A DNA stretch of 64,000 bases from Halicephalobus mephisto (lineage: Eukaryota > Nematoda > Chromadorea > Rhabditida > Panagrolaimidae), in assembly GCA_009193035.1 (NCBI GenBank), contig SWDT01000041.1, positions 496,001 to 560,000 on the forward strand, read 5' to 3'. Below, piece by piece: positions 35,010 to 49,200 of this stretch (the first letter of the stretch is position 1; every line of letters starts with the position of its first letter). The position numbers were made by a program, and so were the translations under genes. Under the pieces are notes generated by a model that was not told where the DNA came from, searched no databases, and saw nothing but the letters and a program-made list of their open reading frames with translations.

Positions 35010-36054
35010 TCAAGCAGCGGGTTGGATAATTTTTGGGGATAATACTCTTACTACAATATCTCGTGAATTCTCCATACTAAAAAGTAAGTATTTTTTATCC
35101 TCCAATATATCATTTTCGTTGGAAAAGTATTGCAAAATTTCTGCATCAATGTCAATAAAATCATGATCATTGGAACTGATTTCCATTTTGAAATTCTTCT
35201 TTTGACGATTCATGAAGTCGATAATCAATTGATGATTTGCAAGGAACTTATTAATTGGGAAAAATGGACATATTACAGTAATTTCCTTCAGTTTAGATTT
35301 TTGCTTCCAATTCAATAGCACCGACAAAACGTCTGAAATTTCGTTCTTAGTCGTGTAGCAAAACTCTTCCAAATATGGCATTCGTTCAAGCCACATATTT
35401 ACTGTTTGATCTTCTAAGAAATTTTTGTCACCAAATTCAATACTTGTGACGTTGGGATTGACAATAATGTTGAATTCTTTTGGGCTGAGACGACTATCAT
35501 TTAACGTCACTTTACAATGATGAAATTTGTAGGTATTCAAGTATGGGGAAAGTATTCCTGGGCTTGATCCTTTCAAATGTAGACTACCTCTGATTTCATT
35601 AACATAAGACGAGTTTGATTTCTCTGAAATCATAACTTAAGATTAACACTATTATAAAAATAATCATACTTGAACTATTATTAGCCCCAACTTTATAATC
35701 ATGAAATGAATTTTGTTCATTATTAGATGCAATCTCTTCATAGTCTGAAATATTGTCTAAAGCATTGTCCATATCTTCGAAAGGTGAGTTATTGTCAACC
35801 AAAATTTGCTTAATAATTGCGTCCTTCAATATGTAGGTTGGAGGACATTTGATTTCATTCACCATTTTCGAACTATGGTAGAGATCTCGAAGAAGCACTG
35901 GAGGACAGAGTTTATAAAACTGGAGTCGTAGGTCATAATCAAAGTTTTGGAATAGGAACTTTGGGATATTGACATTAATGTCCACCACAAGCTTTTTGAA
36001 ATTGTAATTGGGAATATCTTCACGGTTGTTTACATTTTTAAAGTCAATACCCAT
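35010..36054 (-). CDS. F-box-like family protein, copy C
   Basis: Exons on the minus strand are 36054-35670 and 35623-35010, giving 332 aa. Starts MGIDFKN, then the shared F-box-like segment (FDYDLRLQFYKLCPPVLLRD). Exon 1 carries an extra acidic/Asn-rich insert of about 38 residues (DNNSPFEDMDNALDNISDYE) before the intron that copies A and B lack. The C-terminal domain aligns with copy A throughout (FKFHH-type, VNPNVTSIEF, ERMPYLEEF, LLNWKQKSKLKEITV, EILQYFSNEN). Intact. Outside the near-identical exon 1 block the proteins have diverged a lot, so the duplication is old. Confidence 0.76.
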
Positions 36055-39000
36055 TTTAAAATTTCTAAAATGGAAAAAAATTAAGAATAAATTTAATGAA
36101 AATAAAGCGAGTATAATAATAACGTTAACTAATAGCGATTTCCCGTGCATTAATGATAAAACTCTATACTTCACTTTTCAACATGATATAAGTTTTTGTT
36201 CAAAAACGCAAGACACTTTTTCGTTATATTGGATCAATCGATAAAGATGACTACTTCGATTTTAGTTTTGATTACATGATAAAAAATACTTTTAATTTAG
36301 AATAATTTAGCAATAAGCTTTAGAAAATAAAAATTTACATGATTATATGTTGTCCAGCAGGAATAGCTGGTCTGCTGAATTACATGCAATTTCGAAACAC
36401 AGAAATGCAGGATAATCCATTAAAATTAAAAAGAATAGAACACTCGATTCAATTTCTAACTTATTTGGAAACTTATGGGTCAAATGATAATTTCAAGAAT
36501 TATTTCTGTCTATTATTAAGACAAGAAATATTATTACTCATATTTATAAGAAAAATCAATATAGAGTTTATGAAATGAGAATTGCTAAATCTTATTTTTC
36601 TAAAACTCACTGTTAATTTTGAAATCTACAGAAGTATTTTTCCTTTAATTGTGTAAAATTGTTCACACTCTGTAGCTAGTATGCGCCGAGACGTGTTTGT
36701 AAGTTATAGAAACTTTAGAGCTATAGTTATAGATAGCAAACCTGAAGTATTTAAATCCGGTAGAAGCTCACCTGAGAGATTCAGTATTGAATTAAGTCTT
36801 ATTTTCCTATGTTAGTGATCTCGTTATCTAGCCATCTGAATAAACATGCTACTCACACTTTGGTCACAACGTCAACAAAAATACTTTTAAGTTTGTAACA
36901 TATATTACTGCTATTACAAATGCAGATAAATTTATTCCTATACTGCAGTTGTGATTTGTTTCTATCATGAATTTTACTTTCTGTCGATGCTTTAGTTATT
37001 CCTAAGGTATTCAAATATCAGTGAAATTGAACTAAAACATTTATGATTGCATTGAAACTGGTTTCTAGCTCCAATACTTAATCTGAAGGCAATCGTGTAC
37101 TTAAGAAATCTTGAAGTAGCACTGTTGATAGTTTTCCAAATGGTCATTCTTTATCAGTCTTTTTTATTCCAAATAGAGCGGCTAAGGCAAAAAGTGAAAT
37201 CAAATGAACCACGAAAACAATATCACTAATAGTTAAAGTATGGACTGAGAAGAACTCCAATTTAGTAATTCAGGGGAACTTTCGACATATGATTCATATA
37301 TTTTTATGTATTATTCCGAAATCATTTTTTATTTATTTTCGGATAATCACATTATATATAAATATAGAATAAAACAGAAAAAGGAAATTGGGCTTGGTTT
37401 TCTTCATACTGCAGCATATTCAGCTTTAAAATGTGAGACGATTTTCGTTTTAAAAAAAGCGATAAAACTAATGTATTGACATACAATGACGTGATAGAAG
37501 TTATTCTTCGATTTTTACTGAAGCTTTATGCTTAGTTCAAGGAGTCAAAGTCTAAAGTTAATTTAATAAATGATGATGCATGTGTTATAACTATTGTATA
37601 TTAATTTAGAATAAATCGATTTGGTTTGTTCTTACGCAATTCGATAAAGATTAACATATTTTTCAATGGATATATGAATATTCTATTAAGTCTGATTATG
37701 ATTTTGGAATTTTTCGAAACTATTTTCAATGGTTTTTTCATAGATCAAATATACTTTAAAAAATATTATATATTTAAAATCAGTGTACTGCCAATGTTAG
37801 AGTTAATTCTTAGAATATAAATAAAGTTGTAACACCACTAAAGGCACAAAACTACTTTGAAAATATTTAACCTCTCCTCTTGTGACACCTAGTTAAGACA
37901 TCGTTGTTCCGAAATATCCAAACTTATAAAACATGTTTGTTCCGACTCCTTGTTAAATTTGTTTTTTTTAAATAAAGTAATTAATGTTATAGGTGATTAT
38001 TCAAAATGAAAAATGAGATTTTAAAGGAACACTTATCGAAACAAATCCACTTTGAGTTTCTGAAGTGATCTTTAAGCTCAAGAAAGTTGTAACTAAGAAC
38101 ATTTTTTAGGCTTTTGTGCAAGCTGAAATCGAATAAAGTCAATATAAGAAGACCCTATATATCATATTATTTCAAATCTCAGATATGTTTATTACGAAAT
38201 TTTTTGAAAACAAGTTTTTAATAAGTTCTAAAACTCTCGATTACAGATATTGATTCCAAAAGTTCCCATCAGATTTCGAAAGATTTTAATAAAGTCAAAT
38301 TTACAAAAGACTGCAGTCCGGACTCGTTGATGATGTCAAAAAACATTCATAAATTTTTTTAAGTGCTTATATCATTCGGAAAAAAAATTCTAAAAAAATA
38401 AAAATTCATTAATAAGGTCAATGAATAAAATTTCACAATGATTTCGAATTTTCAGGAATCGTATAACCTGAATTTATATCCATTTCGTTTTTAATTCTTT
38501 TCTTCGTCAAGGTCAAGACAGGTCAGCCATAGCTGACTCGTCTTTTTGCGGATCTGACCAGCTGCCAGGATCGTCGACAGGTTCCGTGTTTGTTCATCCA
38601 ACCAATTCCTATTTTTATTTTTTCGTTTCCAAGTGACCAGTCCATTTTTGGAATCCAATCAATATTTTTTTCAAAAAAAAATTATTAACCTAGTTTTTGT
38701 GAAATCGTCGAAAAACCCCTCTGGCGATTTTGTAATTTTTTCTTGTTTATTTAATTTGCTCCATTTACAATGTTGTTTTTCGTTTCAGGATTTGGATCAT
38801 TATATTTTTGATTTTTTATTGGATAATTGCAACTTTTTCTTTTCTACAAATGACCGGAAAAATCTATGTCGAAATTTACGAAGCAGTCAACGTCGAAATG
38901 AAACTAAATTTTCGCGCAGTAATTAGGTAAATCGATCTGCTAGAACATTGCAAGCAAACTGCAGATTTTATATCGATTTCGAAATCTTTACAAATGTAAA

Positions 39001-39794
39001 TATATTAATATTTATTTATTTATTAAAATGTTGCAAGCAGATTTTTACTTTGATGTTGATCTTTTTATAGATCTTTGAACTGCTCAAATTGCATTTCGAA
39101 TGAAATAAAAATAGATTTTCGTGTTAAAAAATATCATTGATTCCTAATATTTCTTCCACGAAACAAGTTTAGGGCCACTTGAATAATTTTTTACGGATTT
39201 TGACGTGATCCAGCTTCTGAAATTTGACAGAATATCTTCCACGACGAATTCATCTCACAGTAAAACCACTTTCAGTAACGATATAAATTTAAAAACTGCA
39301 ATTTTAGAATGTTTTTAGATTGGTTTTGATATGTCTATTTTCGCTTAAAAAACAAATTCATGATTTTCGGAAAATTCACGACGGGAATTTATTTCAAATT
39401 CTGTGACATTGAATTCACAAAATGGAAATAAAACAAAAGAATTTCTTTATGGATTTTGTTCAACCTGATCTTTCCAAATCTTAAAATTCCTCAAGTACCT
39501 CGCTAGTCCAAAATCACTGAACGGACGAATCCACTTTTGTTTTGTGCGTGAATTCCCTCTCCAAATCGCAATTTAATTAGTTTTTTAAATTCTTAGAAAT
39601 AAAAAACATCAAATTATAAATTTTATAAAATTCCTATTGTCCATGAAAAATCCAAAAATTGATTGAAAGGTGAGACTTTGTGGACATGAAGCTAGAGAGA
39701 GAGAACAGGACCTATTGTGTTCGGTTTATTTTTCGAAGCTTGTTTTGGTAGCTGACCCGAACCTGCGAATTCTGAACAAATATTTGAAGATTTT

Positions 39795-40072
39795 CGGCAT
39801 TTATATGGTCATCTACAATGCCAACTATCTGTTCGGAATTTTCACTCAAAACCTAGTAAATTAATAACTTTTCAAAATATTTTTAAACAAATAATTTCCA
39901 CTTTTAAAAATTAACAATTTTCGTGGTGGGATTTTTAGACATAACATGTGGTCATTTTTCATCTTAACTATCTATTCGGAATTTTCACTCATGATCCGAT
40001 AAATCCAAAAATTTTTAAAAATAATTTTCACTTTTAAAAAATCAAAAAATCCCACCGCGAAAATTGTTTATT
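39795..40072. repeat. Diverged tandem duplication plus inverted ends
   Basis: A unit of about 130 bp containing CAACTATCTGTTCGGAATTT then TTTTCACTCA is repeated at 39820 and 39970. The stretch at 39907-39931 (AACAATTTTCGTGGTGGGAT) recurs in reverse complement at 40047-40072 with one change, so the second unit is flanked by inverted repeats able to form a hairpin. Confidence 0.75.
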
Positions 40073-40814
40073 TTTAAATACAATATTCGTATTAAATTTT
40101 TTTGAAGAAAAACTACGCCTTTTTTGTAATATTTGAGGTATTCTCCAATCCCTTTTTTTTGGATTAAATGACGAAATAGGAAACCATATATCGTCAAAAC
40201 CAACCGGTTGGTTGAAACTGTCGAAATCGATCAAAATGTTTAACGTTCTGAGATTTTACAAACTTGCGTCAACCTCAAGTCATTCAAAATCCCTCGTCGA
40301 CGACTTACCTGTCCAGCCGCGCAATTGTGAGAAAACAAAACTGACCAAAACTTTTGATCATTCACGTAAACGAAAAATTTTATCCGTGTTGAATCGTGTT
40401 TTTTTGCTTGTCCCGAAAAGTTGGATTTTTCGTTGTCGAAAATTTTTTAACTTGACCGGTCAAAAACGATAAAATATAAAAATGAAAATACCGACTATTG
40501 TACATAGGGGATTCCATTAGAGTCGTTTTTGTGGAACTTTTTGAATCGTCCATAATATCGATCGCTGGACTCTTTTTCCAAAAATTTTTGTCCCGCTTAA
40601 AATTGGGCGTTTTAGTTTCTTTTTGGATCCATAACAAGAAAATTATTTTTATTATTTCGAAATATGAAAAAAATGAAACATTTTCGTCTTGAGACATTTT
40701 CGAAATTAATTTTTTTATAATTTTTTAAATAAAATTACAGAATATCATTGGAAATTATGAAATTTTCAAAAATAAATTAATTTTTTTAATTTTTGAAATA
40801 GTATAAAAAATTTC

Positions 40815-41285
40815 AAACTTTCTGGTCTCAACTGGAAAGCTCTAAAATTTCACGTCGAGACAATTTTTTCTGAATTTCATTATCAAATATTTTTATCATC
40901 ATAATAGTGCAATTTTGGGACTTAGTAGAACCACATAAACATCGATTTTCATACTTTTTAGTCTCAACTGGAAAGTTTTGAAATTTCGTGTTGAGACAAT
41001 TTTTAGTTTTTTATTAAATATTTTCATTTTGTTAATAGTTTGATTTTTCATTCTTAAAAAAGTTTAAAATTCTAAATTTTTTGATCTGAACTGGAAAGTT
41101 TAAAAATTTCGTGTTGAGACAATTTTTAACTTTTTTTTGTTAAATATTTTTACTTTTTTAATATTATGTTTTTGAATCGTAGTGAAATTACGTAAAAGTT
41201 GATTTTTATACTTTTTAGTCTCAACTGGAAAGTTTAAAAATTTCGTGTTGAGACAATTTTTATTTTTTTTTGTTAAATATTTTTA
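40815..41285. repeat. Array of hairpin-forming units, about 120-145 bp period
   Basis: Four units near 40825, 40960, 41080 and 41215 each carry GTCTCAACTGGAAAG, about 12 bases, then TTTCGTGTTGAGAC or a close variant. GTCTCAAC and GTTGAGAC are inverted copies, so each unit can fold into an 8-bp stem. Confidence 0.85.
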
Positions 41286-41934
41286 TTTTTGTACAATGAA
41301 TATTATTCTTGTATTTTTCCCACTTTTCTATTTCCTTTATCCCTTCTGCATAACCTTGTTGTGTTTTTACGTATATATATCCCACGATAAGGTCATCTAT
41401 TCGAGACAGTTGAATCACCCATGTCGGTTGCGAAGACTCGTCTTTACTTTCTTTCTTGATCCGGTTTGTTTGTACTTTTTCCTTTTACAAGCCGCACCCG
41501 CGTTGACGTACGAAAATTTCCTTGAATAATCAGTCCCGATCCTAATCTGATATCGACAGCACAGTTCGAAACTGGATATATTGTTTTTCTAAAATAATCG
41601 TTGTTCGAAAATGATAATTATATTAAAATTAGTTTTTTATATATGAATTATCGGAAAATATTAGTTTTATGTCGATTAAAAATATTATTTTTTCCACATT
41701 TTCAATCATTAATGAGCTTAGTTATCATCGTTTTTATATAATTTTGACCGTTTATCGTTAATCAATAAGAAATAAGAAAATCGATAACCAGGAAAACTCC
41801 CTAAAAACTACAGCGTTTTCAGGAAGTTTAGAATCGTACTGGACGAGGTCGATTATGACGTTTTTATTGAATTCCTAAGTGATTATCAACTTCAAAGTTG
41901 CATGATTAGGAAATTGTAAAGCTTTTAGAATATT

Positions 41935-42735
41935 TTGGAATTTAGTAGAAGGTTATAGAAGATTTTAGAACTTCTTAGAAGACTTGAATTTTTCTAAAAT
42001 CTTTTAGGATTTAGTAGGATATTATAGAAGATTCTAGAATGCTACAGAAAACTTCTAGAAGTCCTTTTAAAACTTTTTAGAAGACTTTTAAAATTTTCTA
42101 GAATCTTTTAGGATTTAGTAGGATATTATAGAAGATTCTAGAATCTTACAGAAAACTTCTTAGAAGACTTGAATTTTTCTAGAATCTTTTAGGATTTAGT
42201 AGGACGTTATATAAGATTCTAAAATGCTGCAGAAAACTTCTAGAAGTCCTTTTAAAACTTCTTAGAAGACTTCTGAAATTTTCTAGAATCTTTTAAAATT
42301 TAATAGAAAATTATATAAGATTCTAGAATCTTACAGAAAACTTCTAGAAGTCCTTTTATAACTTCTTAGAAGACTTTTAAAATTTTCTAGAATCTTTTAG
42401 GATTTAGTAAGATATTATAGAAGATTCTAGAATGCTGTAGAAAACTTCTTGGAAGACTTCTGAAATTTTCTAGAATCTTTTAAAATTTAATAGAAAATTA
42501 TATAAGATTCTAGAATCTTACAGAAAACTTCTAGAAGTCCTTTTAGAACTTCTTAGAAGATTTCTGAAGTTTTCTAAAATCTTTTAGGATTTAGTAAGAT
42601 ATTATATAAGATTCTAGAATCTTACAGAAAACTTCTAGAAGTCCTTTTAGAACTTTTTAGAAGACTTTTAAAATTTTCTAAAATCTTTTAGGATTTAGTA
42701 AGATATTATATAAGATTCTAGAATCCTACAAAAAG
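41935..42735. repeat. Tandem array, about 100-125 bp period, seven units
   Basis: Units combine CTAGAATCTTTTAGGATTTA, AGAAGATTCTAGAAT and AGAAAACTTCTAGAAGTCCT, with unit length varying by internal loss. TTCTAGAA is itself palindromic, so the array is rich in potential hairpins. Confidence 0.9.
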
Positions 42736-43288
42736 CTCCTCATGTTTTTTTTGAGATCTCATAGGTTTTTTAAGCTTTCTAGAATTTTCTAAAATTTAAT
42801 AGAATTTAAAAAATTTATTTTGAGACAACTGTCGGTGATTTTTATTCTTCAATTTCATAGTTTTTTAAAAATTTAAATGTTTTATAACTTTTATTCTTCA
42901 ATTTTATAATTTCAATATATATGAAATTGTTAAATTTTATACAATTTTAAAAATGTAAACTTGTTAAAAGTAATGTTTGGCTTAGTTTTCACCAGTTAAT
43001 CCAAAAATTTGACTTTTTTGACTCGCCCTGGTCCTCCTCTAGGTTCTGTTTTTTCTCAAGTACTCCATTGATCCCTTTGTTTTATATAAATTTTTAGTCG
43101 TTGTGATGTCCGACTTTTTTCAAGCTCAATTGTAAACTTGACATTCCTCGTGGTTAGTTCCTAAAATTCGAATTTCGAAACAGTTGGACAATGACTAATC
43201 CTTCGTAGTCCTTTTCGCGGTTAAATAAATTTTTACTTTTATATAAAATTGCAGATTTATATCTCTAACCGGATGAATATACATTAAA

Positions 43289-46200
43289 ATGGCCACGACG
43301 CTGGGGAGAGGTGACTTGTACCCGTTGGAGAACTACAAAAAAGGAACGAAGGTGTGGCTGAGGGATCCGGAGCACGTCTGGATCAAGGCAGAGCTGTTAG
43401 AAGACGTCACATTTTCCTCCAGAAATATAAAACTCCGAAGGGAAATAGACGATGAAGTTTTTGAAGAAAAAGTTGTTCCTGATGCTCTTCCGTTCTTGGC
43501 AAATCCGGACATTCTGATCGGGAAAGACGATTTGACAAGTTTATCCTACTTACACGAACCCGCTGTTCTCCACAATTTACGGTACAGATTTGAAGAAAAA
43601 GAATCAATTTACACTTACTGCGGAATCGTACTCGTTGCTATCAACCCTTATGCTGATTGTTCTCAAATCTACAGCGATGACGTCATAAGTGTGAGTTTTT
43701 TGTTTTCAATTTTTCATAGAAAATTAGAATTTCGAAAATTTTATATAAACTTCTAAAATTAAGTTGAATATTTCGGTATTTGCGAAAATTTTATATAAAC
43801 TTCTAAAATTAAGTTGAATATTTTAAAATTTTCAAAAATTTTATATAAACTTCTAAAATTTCTCAGAATCCAATGAGATATCCTAAAATTTTTGAAAATC
43901 TCATGGAAGGCTCTAAAATCCAATATAAATTTAAAACCCATATATGAAATCAGAAATTTTAAAAATTTCAATAAAACTTTGGGAATTTCACAAAAACCTT
44001 AATTTTTATAATTTATTAATATGCGATTTTTTCAGATCTATGGAAATGCTGGAGCCCAAGGCAAAAGCGAACTAGATCCTCACATCTATGCCATATCCGC
44101 TGAAGCTTACTATGACATGAAAGAATATGAAAAAAACCAATCCATCATCGTCAGCGGAGAATCAGGTGAGTTTTAAATTTTAAATATTTAAAAATTATAC
44201 GTTTTCCAGGTGCTGGAAAAACTATCTCGGCCAAGTTCGTTATGAAGTAAGTTTTTTTACTTTTTATTTGCAAAATTCAAGATTATTTTGAATGTTCTGA
44301 TTTTTGCACATTTATTAGTATTTCCATATATCGGAATTAATCCTAAAAGATAACTAGAGGATGTAGATCTGATATATCCGGAAGGTTTTAGATTTAAGGA
44401 AAATATTTCTAAAATATTAATTACGAAATCGCTATCTTGTACAATTGAAATTTTAGACTGTTTAATTTCCAAAGAGCTCTGGAAATTTGCATAAGGATTA
44501 TTTTATAAAACAGCTTTTATCCAGTCAATTATGAAATTGTGTGAGATTACGAAATAGGCGTTACCTAAAATGAAAATTATCACATTGGCTAGTTAGTTTT
44601 TAAAGTTCCAGAAATTCTCGTCAGGACCATTTCGTAGAAGAAAGTTGATATATGAATTTTTAAATATGATCGATTACGAAATCACTATTATCTAAAATGA
44701 AAAATTTCAAGTAGATTTCTTTAGTTTTTAAAAATTTCCAAAAGTTCTCCCTCGAGAAAATTTCGTAATAATTTTGGTTTTTATATGATTATTTTAGATA
44801 TCTTGCAAATGTCGCCGGATCTCGTAAATCCCGCTCGGATGGCAGTGCTTCTATTGAGAGTCGAGTTTTGGCTTCTAACCCTATTATGGAATCGATCGGA
44901 AATGCAAAAACCATCAGAAATGACAATTCTTCAAGATTCGGCAAGTTTATTCAAATTAATTTTTCCGAAGATTACACAATAGCGGGAGCGGAAATGAAAA
45001 CATATCTTTTGGAAAAATCAAGAGTAGTTTTTCAATCAAAAAATGAAAGAAATTATCACGTTTTTTATCAAATTTGTGCGGCAAAAAATCACAATTTGCT
45101 TTCTGGATTGGGTCTCCGTGATGCGGATGATTATTACTACACTAAACAAGGACGAGATCCGATTATTGATGGAGTAGATGACGAGAAGGATTTTGGAGAA
45201 CTTGTTTCATCTTTTGATTTGTTAAAAATTGATTTTGAAAGACAAAAAGAAATTTTTAAAATTCTTGCTGGAATTCTGATGCTTGGAAATGTTAGTTTTG
45301 ATCCAGGAAATGCAGATAATTCTGTTGTACAGGTTTGTAAATTTTTAAAAATTATTTTTTTTAAATAATTAAATTTTTCTATAAATATAAATTTGAATTT
45401 TTTGGTTGATTGGCGTTTTGTTCTTTTTGACAATCGACATTGATATAAAAGTTTATTTCGTAATTTTTGGCCTATTTTCTTAAAATTTTATATTTTTCAC
45501 ACTTTTTTTTTGGTTTTTGTTTTGAATGTGGGTTACGAAATCTTTGAAAATTACGCAGACAATCTATCAGGAAAAATTTGTTTATTTTTATAAAGTTTAC
45601 GGTCGTTTAAGCAACTTGACTCCATTTCCTGCTTTTCTAAAATGTATTAAAAGCCTTACTAGTATGTCGAAAATAATCAAAATTCTAAATTTATAAAAAT
45701 CTATCAGAAGTTTTATATGAAATATTTTCAGGATTCTTCAAATTCCTGGATAACGAAATTGTGCTCAGAATCTGTCTTCAATGTAGATGCAAATTCACTC
45801 AAAACATGGCTGACAGCGAGGGAAATTCGAGCAGGAACAGAAGTTGTAAGAAAAACATTAAATGTTCAAGATGCTTGTGCTAATCGAGATGCCTTGGCGA
45901 AAATGATATATGCTTGTCTTTTCAATTGGATCGTGGAGAAAATCAATGAAAGTTTGGATCAACAACAAGGAAAATCCAGAAGATCTCATGCATTGTCGAA
46001 ATTCATCGGAGTTTTGGATATCTATGGTTTTGAAACTTTTGAAATTAATAGTTTTGAACAATTTTGTATTAATTATGCAAATGAAAAATTACAACAACAA
46101 TTTAATCAGGTAATTTTTGTTTTTTTAAATAATTTAATTTTTTATTTTTAGCATGTTTTTAAATTGGAACAACAAGAATACGAAAAAGAAGAAATTTCCT

Positions 46201-49200
46201 GGGTCAGAATTGAATTTTACGATAATCAGCCATGTATAGACTTGATTGAAGCCAGACCTGGAATTATTGACTATCTTGATGAACAATGTAAAATGGGCCG
46301 TGGTTCAGACACAGATTGGCTTTCTCAAATGGCTAATTGTCCAAAATTAAAAAAATCACAACATCTTCAAATGCCGAAAATTCGAAATCCGAGTTTTATG
46401 GTCAAACATTTTGCAGCAGATGTGTCGTATAAAATAGATGGATTTCTGGAAAAAAACAAGGATACTGTGAATGAACAATTATTAGGAGTTTTTGGAAGAA
46501 CAGGTTTTGGATTTTTGAAAGAAGTCATCAGGGATGTTTTGGCTTCGAGTTCTACAGGAGCTAAAAGAAAAAAAACAGTTGCATGTCAATTTAGAGATAG
46601 TTTGAGTGAATTGATTACGGTACTTTCATCGACGAGACCACATTATGTGAGATGTATCAAACCTAATGATGAAAAAGAAAAATTTTATTTTGAACCGAAA
46701 AGAGCGATTCAACAATTGAGGGCTTGTGGAGTGCTGGAAACTGTAAGAATCTCAGCTGCTGGTTATCCTTCAAGATGGGATTATAAAGAATTTGGAAGTA
46801 GATATAGAGTACTGTATCCGGAAGGTAAAGCTCTATGGAAAAATAAGCCTAAAGATTTTGCAAAACTTGCATGCGGAAAATGGCTTGAAAATGATAAATT
46901 TGCTCTTGGAAAAACAAAAATGTTTTTTAGAGTTGGTCAAGTTGCGAGATTAGAAAAAATTCGTCAAGATGTATTATCTCAATCAGCACTTAGAATTCAA
47001 ACAATATGGCGAGGATTTGTTGCTAGAAGAAAATATAAGAAAATGATGGAATCGATTAGAATTATTCAAGCTTCAACAAAAGCATTTTTGGCTTTTAGAA
47101 GGATCAAATATATCCAAATGGAAAGAGCAGCAATTTGTATTCAATCGAAATTTCGTGGATTTGTTGAAAAACAAAAATATGAAAAAATTAGAAAAGCTAT
47201 TATCGGAATTCAAGCAGCTTTCAAAGCTAGAGAAGTTAGAAGAAAAGTCCTCAAAGCAAAATATGAAAAATCAGCAATTACAATTCAACGGTACTTTCGT
47301 GGATATCTTGTTAGAAGAGAAAAAATTAAAAGAATTAGGAAAATTATTAAAATTCAAGCATGTGTCAGAAGATTCTTGGCCAAAAAACAACTCAAAAAAC
47401 TTAAAGCAGAAAGAACTACAGTACTCTATTGGGAAAATAAACATCAAAGTTTGGAGAAAAAAATTATCGAAATGCAAGGAAAATTGGATTTGTTAATTTC
47501 AGAAAAAAATATTCTTTCTGATAAATGTGGTACTTTTGATATTATGAAAGCAGAAATGGAGAAATTAATGATAGAAAAAGAAGAATTATTAAAAATTAAA
47601 GAAATTAAAGAAAATCAAGATTTAAAATTGGCAGTTTTGGAAGAAGAATTAATTAAACAATGCGAAATTGGAAATTCTCTAGAACAGAATTTAACAGAAA
47701 CTATTAATATTAAAGAAAATTTAACTTTGAAATTGGAAAAATTAGAATTGGAAGACCTAAAAGAACTTGAAAATTTGAAAATTATTATAGAAGATATTGA
47801 AACAAAAAATAAAACCCTAGAATTTCAACTTTTTAATGAAAAAGAAAAAGTTAAAAAAATAGATTTTGAAAAAGAAGAAATGAGAAAACAACTTTTAGAA
47901 AATGCAAATTTATTAGTATCGGATTTTACACGTGGTGGTGACAGATCAAGTACAAGATCAGCATCATCGGATGGAAGTGGAACTATATCGTCAGCTGAAA
48001 CAACGTTGATTTTAAAACAACAAAGTGAAATAACGGAATTACGAAATCGTCAAAAAAATTATGAAAGAAAATTAGAAATTTTAACAAATGAATTAATTTT
48101 TTTGAAAAATGATGCAGAATCGAAAATTTTAACTTCAATTTCAGCATATGAAAGAAATAAAAATCAAGAATTAGAAATGGAAGTTGCAAAATTAAAAAAA
48201 GATATAATTAATATAATTCAATCACATTCAAAAGAAGATATTAAAGAATATATTGAGAATTTAAATGATAATTTTGAAAATCTTCGTCATGAAAATTCAG
48301 AATTAAGAGCAATGATGTCGAGTATATACGAAAGGAAAACGGCGAATTTGTCTCCTGGTCCGGATTTGGATAGTGCTTATGTTTCGACCACAACAAGTGA
48401 TGATGGGAGTGTATTCAGTGGATCCCCTAAGGCAATGGAATATCTTGATGAACAATTGGAAAAAGATAGACTTGTCAGAAAATTAAATAATGAAAATAAA
48501 TACTTAATTGAAAGATTAAATTCAAAAGATAAACAAATTGCTGAACTTGAAGGTCATATTCATCAATTAAAAGTTGTAAGTTTTTTTATTTTTTAATACC
48601 GTCATTAAATAAGAAATTTTTTTGCTAATTTTTGATCGATTGCTAAAGAATCAGAGCACGTCATCCTTTATCTGGTTTAAATCCAGTTGAAAAGCGATTT
48701 TTGGAAAAAAAGATTAATGGTCTTTTGATTGCCATTGATCAGACAGCTGCAAATTTTTACACTTTTGTACAGAATTTTATGTTTTTAATCGATATTTAGA
48801 AAATTTGGAAATTTTTTAAAAATTATCGTGGAAATTATCGAAAATAAGTGTTTTGTAAAATTCGTATTTTATATAGAATTTTATGTTTTTAACCGATATT
48901 TAGAAAATTCGGAAATTTTTTTAAAATTATCGAAAATAGGTGTTTTGTAAAATTTATATTTTATATTTTTAATTGATTTAGAAAATTTAAGTTATTTTTT
49001 AAATTTTTACTGTTTAGTATTATTTTTGATTTTTGAAGAAATTTAAAAACTTACTTTTAATTTATGTGGAAATTGTTAAAATTGAGCATTTTATAAAATT
49101 TATATTTTTTAATGAAATTTTATTTTTTTGATTTTTGAAAAAATTTAGAAAATAATTTTTGTGTTAAATTTTACATTTTTAAAATTATTATTTTTAGTTT

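Larger units (their letters stand above)
36055..43288. other. Long gene-poor region with tandem arrays
   Basis: No gene of good quality is supported in 7.2 kb. Short frames at 36339-36578 and 41299-41529 (the second starts with a hydrophobic stretch, MNIILVFFPLFYFLYPF) are not backed by splice structure or homology. The recognised content is the repeat arrays listed separately at 39795-40072, 40815-41285 and 41935-42735. The 3' end must hold the myosin V promoter; an acceptor (AAAATTGCAG) at 43252 precedes its ATG. Confidence 0.6.

Noticed and set aside
36339..36578. 79-codon + strand frame
   Set aside because: Contains an isolated non-repetitive N-terminus but no splice partners or family match; length is within chance for this composition.
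41299..41529. 77-codon hydrophobic + strand frame next to the hairpin array
   Set aside because: T-rich DNA readily gives Phe/Leu-rich frames; no second line of evidence.
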